From NCBI RefSeq assembly GCF_900176145.1, contig NZ_FWWY01000001.1, positions 625,517 through 689,516 on the forward strand: a stretch of 64,000 nucleotides of DNA, written 5' to 3'. Shown piece after piece: positions 9,506 through 18,708 of the stretch (its first letter is position 1; the number at the start of each line of letters is the position of its first letter). This stretch comes from Sulfobacillus thermosulfidooxidans DSM 9293 (lineage in GTDB: Bacteria > Bacillota > Sulfobacillia > Sulfobacillales > Sulfobacillaceae). The notes below the pieces were generated by a model, which saw only the letters and a list, made by a program, of their open reading frames with translations, did no database searches and was not told the DNA's origin. Position numbers and translations under genes: made by a program.

Positions 9506-9774
9506 GATTCTGGTTTATCCGGAGGTTGGCGTTTTTTGCCCGAGAAAATGCCAGCCATAACCCCAATGAGAATGCCCCCCACAAGAGGCTGCCATCCTTG
9601 TGGAGGAGGTCCGACCCAGATTACCGAAGCGGCTTCCGCCAAAAGGGCACCGACTGCGGCGACAATCATGGTCCACATTATGGAAATGGGACCCTGAGGC
9701 CTTAAAGAGCGACCAAAAATCGCACCGATGACCGCGGAGCTGACCGCAATAGCCAGGGCTAACGTCGTCCTCAA
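9502..9774 (-). CDS. Small two-to-three-segment membrane protein, function unknown
   Basis: A 90-residue protein with an N-terminal hydrophobic segment, a second around IMWTMIVAAVGALLAEAAS, a glycine-rich third (GGILIGVMAGIF) and a short basic tail. I do not recognise a family. The likely start is TTG 9774, which overlaps the TGA of leuS, so translation may be coupled to leuS. Its stop lies in the downstream hairpin. No adjacent gene hints at a function. Confidence 0.6.
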   Translation of the reverse strand: MRTTLALAIAVSSAVIGAIFGRSLRPQGPISIMWTMIVAAVGALLAEAASVIWVGPPPQGWQPLVGGILIGVMAGIFSGKKRQPPDKPES

Positions 9775-12242
9775 CGGATGACCACATTGACAAGACGCCC
9801 GGGAACGGCAATCACTTTAACAATCGTCCGTCCCTCCGTGAGGGTCTGGATTTTTTCGTCAGCCAACGCCAATTCCCGCAGGGTCTCGGGAGTCATGTCT
9901 ACAGGAACCGTCAACCGGCTACGCACCTTACCATTGATTTGTAAAGCAATGGTAACCTCCTCATCTTGCAACCACTTGTCGTCATACTGCGGCCACGACG
10001 CCCAGTGCACACTCGTGTCATGACCTAATTGATGCCACAATTCTTCCGCTAAATGCGGAGCAAATGGCGCCAACAACCGCACTAAAATTCCTAAGATCCG
10101 GATTTGATCCTCCGTATTCAGAGCATCTAAATCCTGGTACAAAGCATTCGTCAGCTCCATTAAGGCGCTGATAGCCGTGTTAAAAGCCCGGCGTTCGCCG
10201 ATATCCTCACTGATTTTTTTCACCGTGCGGTGGACAACCTTGCATACTCGGGTCTTGGCCTCTTCGGGCGATGGGCCAGCATATTCCGGTCGCTGCTTCA
10301 TCACCAAACGGTACACCCGCTGTAAGAACCGATAGGCACCTTCAACGCCTTGCTGGGACCATTCGAAATCTTTATCGGGCGGGGCGGCAAACAGCATGAA
10401 TACCCGTGTCGCATCGCTGCCCCACTCTTTCATGATATTTTCCGGGCTTAAAGTATTCCCCTTCGATTTTGACATCTTGGCCCCACCATAGACCACCATG
10501 CCTTGCGCCAACAGGCGCTTAAAGGGCTCATCGACGGACACCCAGCCCGCATCGTAAAGGACTTTGGTAAAGAAACGCGAATATAATAAATGTAATACCG
10601 CATGTTCTTTACCACCGACATATTCATCCACTGGCATCCAATAATCGACATCGGCCTTGTTAAAAGGACGGGGAGCATTGGGCGATGTAAAGCGGTAATA
10701 ATACCATGACGAATCCACAAAGGTATCCATGGTATCCGTTTCTCTCGTAGCAGGCCCCTGACAAACCGGACAAGTTGTTTGAAGCCAATCTTTAGCGCCG
10801 GCCAGAGGCGAAGCGCCTTGACCCGTAAACTCAACATTGGTCGGTAAAAGCACCGGCAATTGGTCTTTAGGAACGGGTACCGCCCCGCATTTAGGACAAT
10901 GAATAATGGGAATCGGAGCTCCCCAGTAGCGCTGCCGGGAAATCAACCAATCCCGCATGCGGTAACTGACCCGGGGACCTCCCTTGCCTTGTTCTTTTAA
11001 CGCACTGGCAATGAGGGCTTTCGCTTCCTGATTATCGAACCCCGTAAAAGGTCCGGAATTCACTAATTTTCCGGGTCCCGTATAGGCTTGCTGATCAAAA
11101 TCCTCACCAGGATTTTCAGGTTGGACCACGACTTTCATCGGCAAGTGATATTTTTGTGCATACAAAAAGTCGCGCTGGTCGTGCGCTGGCACCCCCATAA
11201 CGGCACCGGTTCCGTAATCAACCAATACATAATTCGCAATCCAGATAGGCAGTTTCTCCCCAGTTAAGGGATGAATAGCGTAGCTGCCCGTAAAAATACC
11301 CCGTTTTTCCGTATTTTCTGCCGTTCGCTCAATATCGCTATGCACCCGTTCTTCCGCAATAAACTGCCGGACTTTATCGGCCTCCGGATAATTCGCAATG
11401 AGTTGTTCAACCAAAGGATGTTCCGGGGCCAGAACCACATACGTCGCCCCATATAAGGTGTCAGGGCGGGTCGTGAAGACCGCAATCTTTTGGCCGATAC
11501 TGAGCACATCAAACACGACTTCGGCCCCAATGCTTTTTCCAATCCAATTGAATTGTTGGGTCTTAATTTCCTGCGGCCAGTCTAAAGCATCTAAGGACGT
11601 TAACAGCCGCTCTGCATAGTCCGTAATCCGGAAATACCACTGCGTCAAATCGCGCTTAGTCACCACCGAATCACAACGCCAACACAAGCCGTCCTCCACT
11701 TGTTCGTTAGCTAAGACGGTTTCACAACTCGGACACCAATTGACCGCGCCTTCTTTTTGATAGGCTAAACCTCGTTCGTAAAACAACAAGAATAATTCTT
11801 GCGTAAAACGGTAATATTCGGGTTCCGATGTGGTGACTTCGCGCGACCAGTCGAATGACAACCCCATTTGTTTCATCTGTTGCTTCATGTACGCAATATT
11901 AGCCATCGTCGAAGTCCGCGGTGGAATACCGTTTTTAATGGCAGCATTTTCAGCCGGCATGCCAAAGGCATCCCAACCCATCGGATGCAACACATTATAT
12001 CCCGCCATGCGCCGGTAACGGGCGATCACATCACCGAGCGTATAAACCCGCACATGGCCCATATGCAAGTGCCCGGATGGATAGGGAAATTGCTCTAAGC
12101 AATAGAACTTTTCTTTGTCAGAATCCTTGGTTTCGTACAGATGTTCCTCTTCCCAGATTTTTTGCCATTTTTCTTCGACCGCACGCACATTATAGCGATC
12201 GGGCGAAGAAATCGTGGAAGATTGTCCTTCCTTGATCGTCAT
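9771..12242 (-). CDS. leuS: Leucyl-tRNA synthetase
   Basis: Charges tRNA-Leu with leucine in the cytoplasm. It is 823 residues, normal for bacterial LeuRS. The class I HIGH-type motif is HMGHVRVY near residue 57 and the KMSKS loop is KMSKSKGNTLSPEN. Between them sits the CP1 editing domain with the conserved threonine-rich TTRPDTLYGAT, and two CxxC zinc-like motifs (CPSCE, CPKCG) are present. GGAGGG precedes ATG 12242. A T-box leader directly upstream ties expression to uncharged tRNA-Leu. Confidence 0.98.
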   Translation of the reverse strand: MTIKEGQSSTISSPDRYNVRAVEEKWQKIWEEEHLYETKDSDKEKFYCLEQFPYPSGHLHMGHVRVYTLGDVIARYRRMAGYNVLHPMGWDAFGMPAENAAIKNGIPPRTSTMANIAYMKQQMKQMGLSFDWSREVTTSEPEYYRFTQELFLLFYERGLAYQKEGAVNWCPSCETVLANEQVEDGLCWRCDSVVTKRDLTQWYFRITDYAERLLTSLDALDWPQEIKTQQFNWIGKSIGAEVVFDVLSIGQKIAVFTTRPDTLYGATYVVLAPEHPLVEQLIANYPEADKVRQFIAEERVHSDIERTAENTEKRGIFTGSYAIHPLTGEKLPIWIANYVLVDYGTGAVMGVPAHDQRDFLYAQKYHLPMKVVVQPENPGEDFDQQAYTGPGKLVNSGPFTGFDNQEAKALIASALKEQGKGGPRVSYRMRDWLISRQRYWGAPIPIIHCPKCGAVPVPKDQLPVLLPTNVEFTGQGASPLAGAKDWLQTTCPVCQGPATRETDTMDTFVDSSWYYYRFTSPNAPRPFNKADVDYWMPVDEYVGGKEHAVLHLLYSRFFTKVLYDAGWVSVDEPFKRLLAQGMVVYGGAKMSKSKGNTLSPENIMKEWGSDATRVFMLFAAPPDKDFEWSQQGVEGAYRFLQRVYRLVMKQRPEYAGPSPEEAKTRVCKVVHRTVKKISEDIGERRAFNTAISALMELTNALYQDLDALNTEDQIRILGILVRLLAPFAPHLAEELWHQLGHDTSVHWASWPQYDDKWLQDEEVTIALQINGKVRSRLTVPVDMTPETLRELALADEKIQTLTEGRTIVKVIAVPGRLVNVVIR

Positions 12243-12255
12243 GGTGTTCCCTCCA

Positions 12256-12480
12256 ATAAAAAAGCCCCTGTCTAGTTAACAGGGACGAGAATTAACCCGC
12301 GGTACCACCCATTTTAGTGCTCAACCAGCACTCTCTTAAACCAGCGATAACGAGCTGAATCGTAGCTTTCGCACGGTGAGTCAAAGAATCTAATAGGACT
12401 AGCTCACACCATCCGCTAGCTCTCTGGTACCTTTCGGTTCTTTTAAGTCCGTGGTCATTAAGCTTCCACTATTTTTATCA
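12256..12480 (-). promoter_or_regulatory. T-box leader of leuS
   Basis: The minus strand carries the T-box sequence GGGTGGTACCGCGGG (12310-12296), which pairs with the tRNA acceptor end. After it comes a terminator: a stem around GTCCCTGT / ACAGGGGC with a run of six Ts (12263-12258), just before the leuS ribosome binding site. Upstream, an AGAGAGC / GGTGTGAGC region has the look of stem I. Leucine triplets CTT (12386-12384) and CTC (12380-12378) are both present where a specifier could lie; I cannot choose between them by eye. Confidence 0.93.
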
Positions 12481-12642
12481 GGATAATTTTACCCTGAAAT
12501 TCTCAACAAATGCAAATGCTCCCCGATTTCCCTGGTGGGATGCATAAAATCCTGGAATTTTTTTGGAAGGCAATAAAGGATTTCACAGGTTGGCAACGAA
12601 ATGGCATAGATTAAATGTCGAAAGAGGTTGGAGGAGTCCAAA

Positions 12643-15600
12643 ATGAATCAGACGGCAAATCGCTACCGCGACAATCTATGGCCCGAGTGGTATCGTAGCA
12701 AGATTTTACATGCCGCTTTTCAGCCCATTGTGTCCTTGCGTGATGGTTCGGTATTAGCCTATGAAGGACTCAGTCGACCCCAGATGCCAGATGGCGACCC
12801 TGTTTCAGTCTTAGATCTTATGGCCTCTGCCGAAGGGCATGACGGGTTACTTATGTTTGATCAACTGGCTTTTCAACAAATTCTTGATGCGTTTTGTCAT
12901 AGTGGCTGTCCGGACACATGGATTCTCTTTATTAATATTTTGCCGAAAAGCCTATTAAGTCCGTTACCCTTTTTGCGCGCATTACAACATTGCGATCAGA
13001 TCAAACCGCAGCAAATCGTGCTAGAAATCTCGGAGCGGGAAACGATTAGCGAGGGTGATCATAAACTGCACGATTACCTGGCCCCATTTCGGGAAATGGG
13101 CATCCGCATTGCCTTAGATGATCTGGGTTCAGGATATTCCGGATTAACTCGGCTCATTGAATTGCAGCCTGACTTTGCCAAAATCGACTTAAGCTTGGTC
13201 CGTGACGTGGATAAGAACCCCATCAAATTCGCCCTATTAGAAAGTACAGCCAGGTTCGCCAAGAAAACGGCAGCCACATCCCTCATCGCCGAAGGTATTG
13301 AAACCTTTGCAGAACTTTACACACTCCAAGAAATCGGGGTGGAATATGGCCAAGGTTATTTATTAGGAAAACCCGAAATGACATTTCATACGACCTTGAC
13401 TGCCGCTGATTTCACCAAGACTCCTCTCCCGAGACCTTCTGCCACCTACCAGCTCGACACGTTATTAAGTACAACGCGAAGGATGGTTCAAGGTTTGGCT
13501 CACGGGGAAGGACGATATGCCTATTTACTGTCGTTAGCCAAAAAACTCACCGGAGCTGATGTCGTCGCCCTGTTTAAGGTGGAAGGCAATGATTTACGCT
13601 ATCTAGAATCTACCGAACGGCTCTCTCCTCAAGATGAGGCGTTCTTTACCCATACGGTCATTCCCCAGTCTTCCGCGTTATATCATTCTATTTTGACGCG
13701 AGAACCGACGATTTTTCAACAGCCCACCAATGGTCCGCGCATCTGGGCCGATCGTTTTCATATTCACTCAGCGATTGCCGTCCCCATTTGTGACAATTTA
13801 GGATGCTGGGGTCTTCTGCATTTAGGCTATCATGAACCCAATCAAATCCGCTCTGACTTAATTCATATGGCTCAAGGCATTGCTGCCCTCATCGTGTTAG
13901 CTGTCGGTTACACTCAAAAAGAAGAAGCCTTCAGCGATCAAGGCATGTTGGGCGAACCCTTATTTGAAGCCATCTCCGCGTTAGCCGACAGCGCCGATTT
14001 AGAACATCTCTTAGCCAAAGCGATTTCGGCAGCACTGGCTGTAACTGGCGGACATGAAGGGTGGATTGGCATCCTTCAAAAGACCGTGCTTCATTGCGTG
14101 CTGCCGGACGGCCAAGCGTTTGATGTGTCGCGCGACGATTTATTTGATCCCTCAACCGATGATGGGCAAGGTCCCGTCGGCCAAATTCTTCAGACGCGCA
14201 CACCTCGAATTATCCCTAATATTATGAATGACCCCACATTAAATCCGTGGTTAGAGCAAATGCGTGCTCAAGGCATCCAGTCTGCTGCAGGAATTCCTTT
14301 GATTTCAGGAGACCAATTGCTTGGTATCTTAAAAGTGTATCACAGCCAAATGGGAGGCTTTACCCCCGGTCGCATTCGCCGGCTCTATGCGTTAAGCTCT
14401 CTCGCCACCGCTCTCATTGAACGCTCGTTAAATTCCTTGGCTGCCGAAGAGCGCGCCAGACGACAAACGCTTTTAGCACAGTGTCTCGCTCAAATCAATT
14501 ATCTCAAAACGCGCGATGAGATTTTAAATCTTCTCGTGTCGACCCTTGAACAATATGGCCCCTTCCCTCTGGTGGTCGTCGTTAAGCCTCAAGGAGGTGT
14601 GTATATTCCTGTCGCGACCTCGCCTGCAGGCAATGGCAATCTTCTGGCTGCAGGATTTATGCTGCCGCGCCACGATCGGCATGCTGTCACGGAGGCCCTC
14701 CAACAAGAACGAAGCGTTTTCATCAATGCGGAGGAAAGCCGAAGTGATGCCTTAAGCCAATTTGCCAAGCGTCAAGGATTCCTCTCTTACGCCGTCATTG
14801 GCGTCGGAATTCCCGATATGGCCGTCATTCTCTTTTCCCGTGACCATAATGGGATTGACATCCAGCTGCCTGAATTAGAGTCATACATTCATTCCTTGGG
14901 CACCGCGTTATCCAAAATTCTGTTACAAGAGCAGATTGCCCAGGAGCAGCAGCAAATGGATGCTATGCTCGACGTCATTAAAACGCTGCCCATGGTCGCC
15001 TCAGATGATATCCTATGGCAAGAAGTGGCCAACACCTTAACCAACCTCGTCGGAGCCGATGGGGGATGGTTAATAGAAGGAGATGATGCCCAATGCCCAC
15101 GGATGGCATTTGGGCAAGTGCCGAAACATTATTATTTCGTTCCCCAGCCCTTGCGTCATGACCAATTACGAGTCACTCTCGCTGAAGCGGACATTCCCTT
15201 GGCACTCAAAGAATGGGGAATAAAACATCTGGTCGGTTTCCGACTCTCTTTCCCGAGCTTGCAACAACACCTCTTTTTGGTGGTAAGCAGTGCAAAATCT
15301 GAAGGTTTTACCCGATCACAAAGCCACCGCATGGAAATGCTCATTTCCTTTGCTGCCTCAATCTATGAGATTCTTGAAATGCGCCGCCAACAGCAACATG
15401 CCACGCATACCGATCACGTGACACAATTGCCCAATGATTTAGGCATCGAAGAATACTACCGTCAACTGCAAGAAATGTCGGTCCATCCGGGTGCGGGATG
15501 CATCCTGCTGGATATTGTGGGACTCTCCCATATTAATCAAGCTTATGGAGAACAAGCCGGGGACCATCGCCTCACCGAATTAGCCCAATATTTGAGTGCT

Positions 15601-15852
15601 GCGATGAATTATGACGGCGTGGTAGGCCGGCTTGGTAGTGACGAGTTTATCCTATTACATCCCGATATCGATGCAACCACATTAAAAAAGGAAACCAAAC
15701 GGCTCGTAAAGAATGCCCCACTGCCTCTTCGCTGGGTCTCGCTTTACATTCCCGAGCCCCGCCGGATTAGCTTGCAACACCTTATTCGGACAGCCTACCA
15801 AATCTTGCATAGTCAAGGTTCAGGTCATCTTGAGATCATGCCTGAATCCTAG
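12643..15852 (+). CDS. EAL - multiple GAF - degenerate GGDEF signalling protein
   Basis: A 1069-residue soluble protein. An EAL phosphodiesterase domain (about 20-250) comes first and keeps the catalytic set: EGL in place of EAL at 41-43, the Asn of FINIL, Glu of LEISE, DD of LDDLGSGY, Lys of AKID, Glu of AEGIE and QGY. Three or four GAF-like sensory domains follow (about 270-910). The C-terminal GGDEF domain has GSDEF and keeps LTQLPN-type and GD elements, so cyclase activity is doubtful. Hydrolysis of cyclic di-GMP under control of the GAF modules is the likely role. ATG 12643 follows GGAGGAG by 6 bases. Its stop overlaps the stop of the convergent ClC gene. Confidence 0.9.
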   Translation: MNQTANRYRDNLWPEWYRSKILHAAFQPIVSLRDGSVLAYEGLSRPQMPDGDPVSVLDLMASAEGHDGLLMFDQLAFQQILDAFCHSGCPDTWILFINILPKSLLSPLPFLRALQHCDQIKPQQIVLEISERETISEGDHKLHDYLAPFREMGIRIALDDLGSGYSGLTRLIELQPDFAKIDLSLVRDVDKNPIKFALLESTARFAKKTAATSLIAEGIETFAELYTLQEIGVEYGQGYLLGKPEMTFHTTLTAADFTKTPLPRPSATYQLDTLLSTTRRMVQGLAHGEGRYAYLLSLAKKLTGADVVALFKVEGNDLRYLESTERLSPQDEAFFTHTVIPQSSALYHSILTREPTIFQQPTNGPRIWADRFHIHSAIAVPICDNLGCWGLLHLGYHEPNQIRSDLIHMAQGIAALIVLAVGYTQKEEAFSDQGMLGEPLFEAISALADSADLEHLLAKAISAALAVTGGHEGWIGILQKTVLHCVLPDGQAFDVSRDDLFDPSTDDGQGPVGQILQTRTPRIIPNIMNDPTLNPWLEQMRAQGIQSAAGIPLISGDQLLGILKVYHSQMGGFTPGRIRRLYALSSLATALIERSLNSLAAEERARRQTLLAQCLAQINYLKTRDEILNLLVSTLEQYGPFPLVVVVKPQGGVYIPVATSPAGNGNLLAAGFMLPRHDRHAVTEALQQERSVFINAEESRSDALSQFAKRQGFLSYAVIGVGIPDMAVILFSRDHNGIDIQLPELESYIHSLGTALSKILLQEQIAQEQQQMDAMLDVIKTLPMVASDDILWQEVANTLTNLVGADGGWLIEGDDAQCPRMAFGQVPKHYYFVPQPLRHDQLRVTLAEADIPLALKEWGIKHLVGFRLSFPSLQQHLFLVVSSAKSEGFTRSQSHRMEMLISFAASIYEILEMRRQQQHATHTDHVTQLPNDLGIEEYYRQLQEMSVHPGAGCILLDIVGLSHINQAYGEQAGDHRLTELAQYLSAAMNYDGVVGRLGSDEFILLHPDIDATTLKKETKRLVKNAPLPLRWVSLYIPEPRRISLQHLIRTAYQILHSQGSGHLEIMPES

Positions 15853-17858
15853 ACCCCGTGAAAGGACACAATTTCTTTGGCCTGCAATTGTTCAATCACG
15901 TGTTCCCGGCGCGATGCGGGGGCCACATAGACCAATAAGCGGTCGCCACCTTTAATGGCAAAATTGCCGTGGGGTATGACCGCACCTTGTTGGCGCGTCA
16001 CGGAGACGATTAACGCATCTTCCGAGAGATAGAGATCTTTCAGTTGCTTACCCACCATCGGCGAATCATCAGGAATTTCGACCTCTACAAAAACCCCATC
16101 GTCAGCCGTGCGTTTCAAGGCTTCGACCTGATGAGCCGTGTCCACCGCATGAACCGCTGACGCATTATAGGCTTTTAGGACGCCAGAACGGGTCACTAAG
16201 CCGACAATATGGTGTGTTTGAGAATCCTGGACGGGCAGAACCTCGACATCGTAAATCGATAAGTAACGAATGGCTTCATCTAAAGAATCGTTATTCATGA
16301 TAGGTTTGGGTAACGGCTGGATAATCGATGCCACCGTATTGTTTTTGCGATCTTGCTGCTGCATGGCGGCCACAATATCCCGCATGGTGACAATCCCGTC
16401 TAAGCCTTGAGAACGGCTTATGACTGGCAGAAAACTGCGGCTTAATGCGGTCATTTTCTGCCACGCCTCATGAATCGAGGTCGATGGCGACACAGCATCG
16501 TCACCGAGGGGCTGAAGGGCCGACAACACCGAAATAGCGGCCATGGGCCGGATATCATCGCCCCGCAAAATCTTTATGCCTCGCCGACGCAATTTCACCG
16601 TATACATCGAATCCCGTGTAAAGAACGTATAAGTTAAATAACTGACCGCCGCACAAGCCATTACCGGAGCAGTCAGGTGATAATCTCCGGTAATCTCTAA
16701 TAGAATGGTAATGGCGACAAATGGGGCCTGGGCTGCAGCCGCAAACAACGCAGCCATACCGGCAATGGCATAAATGGAAGGATGGGGAGCTAAATTCGGC
16801 GAAATATGATAGAGAAGATTACCAAAGGCCCCCCCCACCATGCCCCCTAAAAAGAGCGAGGGCGCAAAAACACCACCCGAACCGCCTGCTCCGATGGTTA
16901 TCAACGTGGCGACATATTTGAAGACAAACAATAGGGCCAAAGCTCCCCACAAGATTTGATTGGTGAGGGCCAGGTGCATTGTGGGATATCCGACACCTAA
17001 CACCTCGGGCACAAATAATCCAATAAGTCCAACAACCATGCCGCCAAGCAATGCTTTGGCCCAAAAAGGAAGCGAGAGTCGGTCAAAGAAATCTTCAGAC
17101 GCTGTCAAACCCTTCGTGTATAACACGCCGACAATAGCCATAATCAGTCCAAGCCCCATCATAAAGAGCAGGGCAAAATGATTAATAACATGATAGGGGG
17201 GTGTCGCTAACACCGCCTGCGATCCCATGATGGCATCGAACACGGTTGTCCCGGTGACGGCAGCCAAAAACACCGGGACAATAGCCCCAATTTGATAACT
17301 GCCTAACACAATTTCTAATCCAAAAAATCCGCCAGCAATGGGAGCATTGAATGTCGCCGCAATTCCGGCGGCAGAGCCTGCAGCTAATAACAATGACGTG
17401 TATTTTTCGGGCAGGGTCAAGAGTTGACCCAGGGTTGACCCAAACGCGGCTCCAATTAACGCAATAGGTCCTTCCCGCCCGACCGAGCCACCACTACCGA
17501 TCGTCACAGCAGGGGCAATAATACCTAAAATACCGACCCGTGGTCTAATTTTCCCTCCCCGCAAAGCTAACGCCTCGAGAATTTGAGGCACTCCATGCCC
17601 CTTGACTTCTCTGGCGCCATAATGGGTAATCAGACTAACAATTAAGAGGCCTAACGCGGGTCCAAAGATTAAAAGAGGATGAGGACCTTTTTGCAAAACA
17701 TCACCAATCAACAAATTATGGACTTCTTTAATCATCCATCGAAAGACGATAGCGCCAAACCCGCCTACGACGCCGGTGACCATGGCCAGTAGGCTCACAA
17801 TCCAAGGTTCCCATTTTGGATAAAACAGGCGGGGAATTGCGCGCTCTACATTTGTCAT
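15849..17858 (-). CDS. ClC-family chloride channel/antiporter with CBS pair and TrkA-C domain
   Basis: A membrane transporter of 669 residues. The ClC core (about 1-430) has GSGGSVGREGPIALIG with the gating glutamate and GAGGSGGVFAPSLFLGG (the GxFxP motif). The first selectivity motif reads GHGVPQ rather than GSGIPE, a known prokaryotic variant. A pair of CBS domains (about 440-580) and a C-terminal TrkA-C-like domain (about 590-665) suggest nucleotide-dependent control. ATG 17858 has GGAG 8 bases upstream; GTG 17867 is an alternative. Many acidophiles carry such transporters for acid tolerance, but that role here is inference. Confidence 0.92.
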   Translation of the reverse strand: MTNVERAIPRLFYPKWEPWIVSLLAMVTGVVGGFGAIVFRWMIKEVHNLLIGDVLQKGPHPLLIFGPALGLLIVSLITHYGAREVKGHGVPQILEALALRGGKIRPRVGILGIIAPAVTIGSGGSVGREGPIALIGAAFGSTLGQLLTLPEKYTSLLLAAGSAAGIAATFNAPIAGGFFGLEIVLGSYQIGAIVPVFLAAVTGTTVFDAIMGSQAVLATPPYHVINHFALLFMMGLGLIMAIVGVLYTKGLTASEDFFDRLSLPFWAKALLGGMVVGLIGLFVPEVLGVGYPTMHLALTNQILWGALALLFVFKYVATLITIGAGGSGGVFAPSLFLGGMVGGAFGNLLYHISPNLAPHPSIYAIAGMAALFAAAAQAPFVAITILLEITGDYHLTAPVMACAAVSYLTYTFFTRDSMYTVKLRRRGIKILRGDDIRPMAAISVLSALQPLGDDAVSPSTSIHEAWQKMTALSRSFLPVISRSQGLDGIVTMRDIVAAMQQQDRKNNTVASIIQPLPKPIMNNDSLDEAIRYLSIYDVEVLPVQDSQTHHIVGLVTRSGVLKAYNASAVHAVDTAHQVEALKRTADDGVFVEVEIPDDSPMVGKQLKDLYLSEDALIVSVTRQQGAVIPHGNFAIKGGDRLLVYVAPASRREHVIEQLQAKEIVSFHGV

Positions 17859-17890
17859 ACCTTCCACTCCACTTTCTGTTGTCGTTAACG

Positions 17891-18616
17891 TTAATAGGCC
17901 AAATTAAGCCCGCCATCTACCCGCAAGGTATGTCCCGTAATATAGGACGACAGGTGTTCTTCCAATAAAAATTGAATAGCCGGTGCCACTTCTTTCGCCC
18001 ATCCTAAACGGCCTAAAGCCGTATGCTCTGACAATCCATGAGCTTCTTGAGGATCAGCCACACCCATACCTTCTCTGAGAGCACCAACCATCACGGAATT
18101 GACGCGGATCCCTTCGTGGCCCCATTCCACGGCTAAATGCCGCATCAGTCCTTCCAAGCCTGCTTTGGACGCCCCATACGCAGCCGCAGGGCCCAGTGTG
18201 CTGGCCATAAGAGCGTCAACGCTGGATACGAAAACAATACTGGCAGGCGAGAAAAGAAAAGGTTTAACGACTTTGACGAGCTCAAAAGCCGCTCGCAAGT
18301 TCACATTCAAGGTCTTCTCCCACTCGAAGCCTGTTGTATGGACAATATCATCACTGTATACCACTCCGGCCACGTGAACAAACCCATTGATGCGGGTAAT
18401 GTGCCGATCTAAGAGCGCTTGTTCTACGCGGCGAGCCAAGGTGTCATAGTCGCTTAAATCGGCTTCAATCCATTCACATTCAATGGATGTATTCACGTTG
18501 ACGGGGGACCGGCGAATTCCTATGATATGCCACGACGGATACATTAAAGCCACAAGGGCTTGCCCAATTGCGCCGGTTAAACCGGTGGCCAATAAAACCG
18601 GAGAAGGATTATTCAC
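17891..18616 (-). CDS. Short-chain dehydrogenase/reductase
   Basis: A 241-residue Rossmann-fold oxidoreductase. It has the cofactor loop TGLTGAIG (near 12-19), NLRA near 90, the catalytic Ser in FVSSVDA and the YGASK active site (Tyr-x3-Lys), and it ends with the family-typical VDGGLNLAY. The start is GTG 18616 with AGGAGG 8 bases upstream. The substrate is not evident. It lies 32 bases upstream of the ClC gene on the same strand and may be cotranscribed with it. It resembles 3-oxoacyl-ACP-reductase-like SDRs, but no fatty-acid genes are nearby. Confidence 0.88.
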   Translation of the reverse strand: MNNPSPVLLATGLTGAIGQALVALMYPSWHIIGIRRSPVNVNTSIECEWIEADLSDYDTLARRVEQALLDRHITRINGFVHVAGVVYSDDIVHTTGFEWEKTLNVNLRAAFELVKVVKPFLFSPASIVFVSSVDALMASTLGPAAAYGASKAGLEGLMRHLAVEWGHEGIRVNSVMVGALREGMGVADPQEAHGLSEHTALGRLGWAKEVAPAIQFLLEEHLSSYITGHTLRVDGGLNLAY

Positions 18617-18708
18617 AACTTCTGCCTCCTAAGCATATTCTCGCCAATTTAGGGCAAAGATTGGTATGATAGCCAGTGTGTTGTTGATTTCGAGAAAGGA
18701 TGAGTATC

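Noticed and set aside
9515-9811. Alternative frame opposite to hsp20 end (98 residues)
   Set aside because: Overlaps leuS and the better-supported small membrane protein; no binding site.
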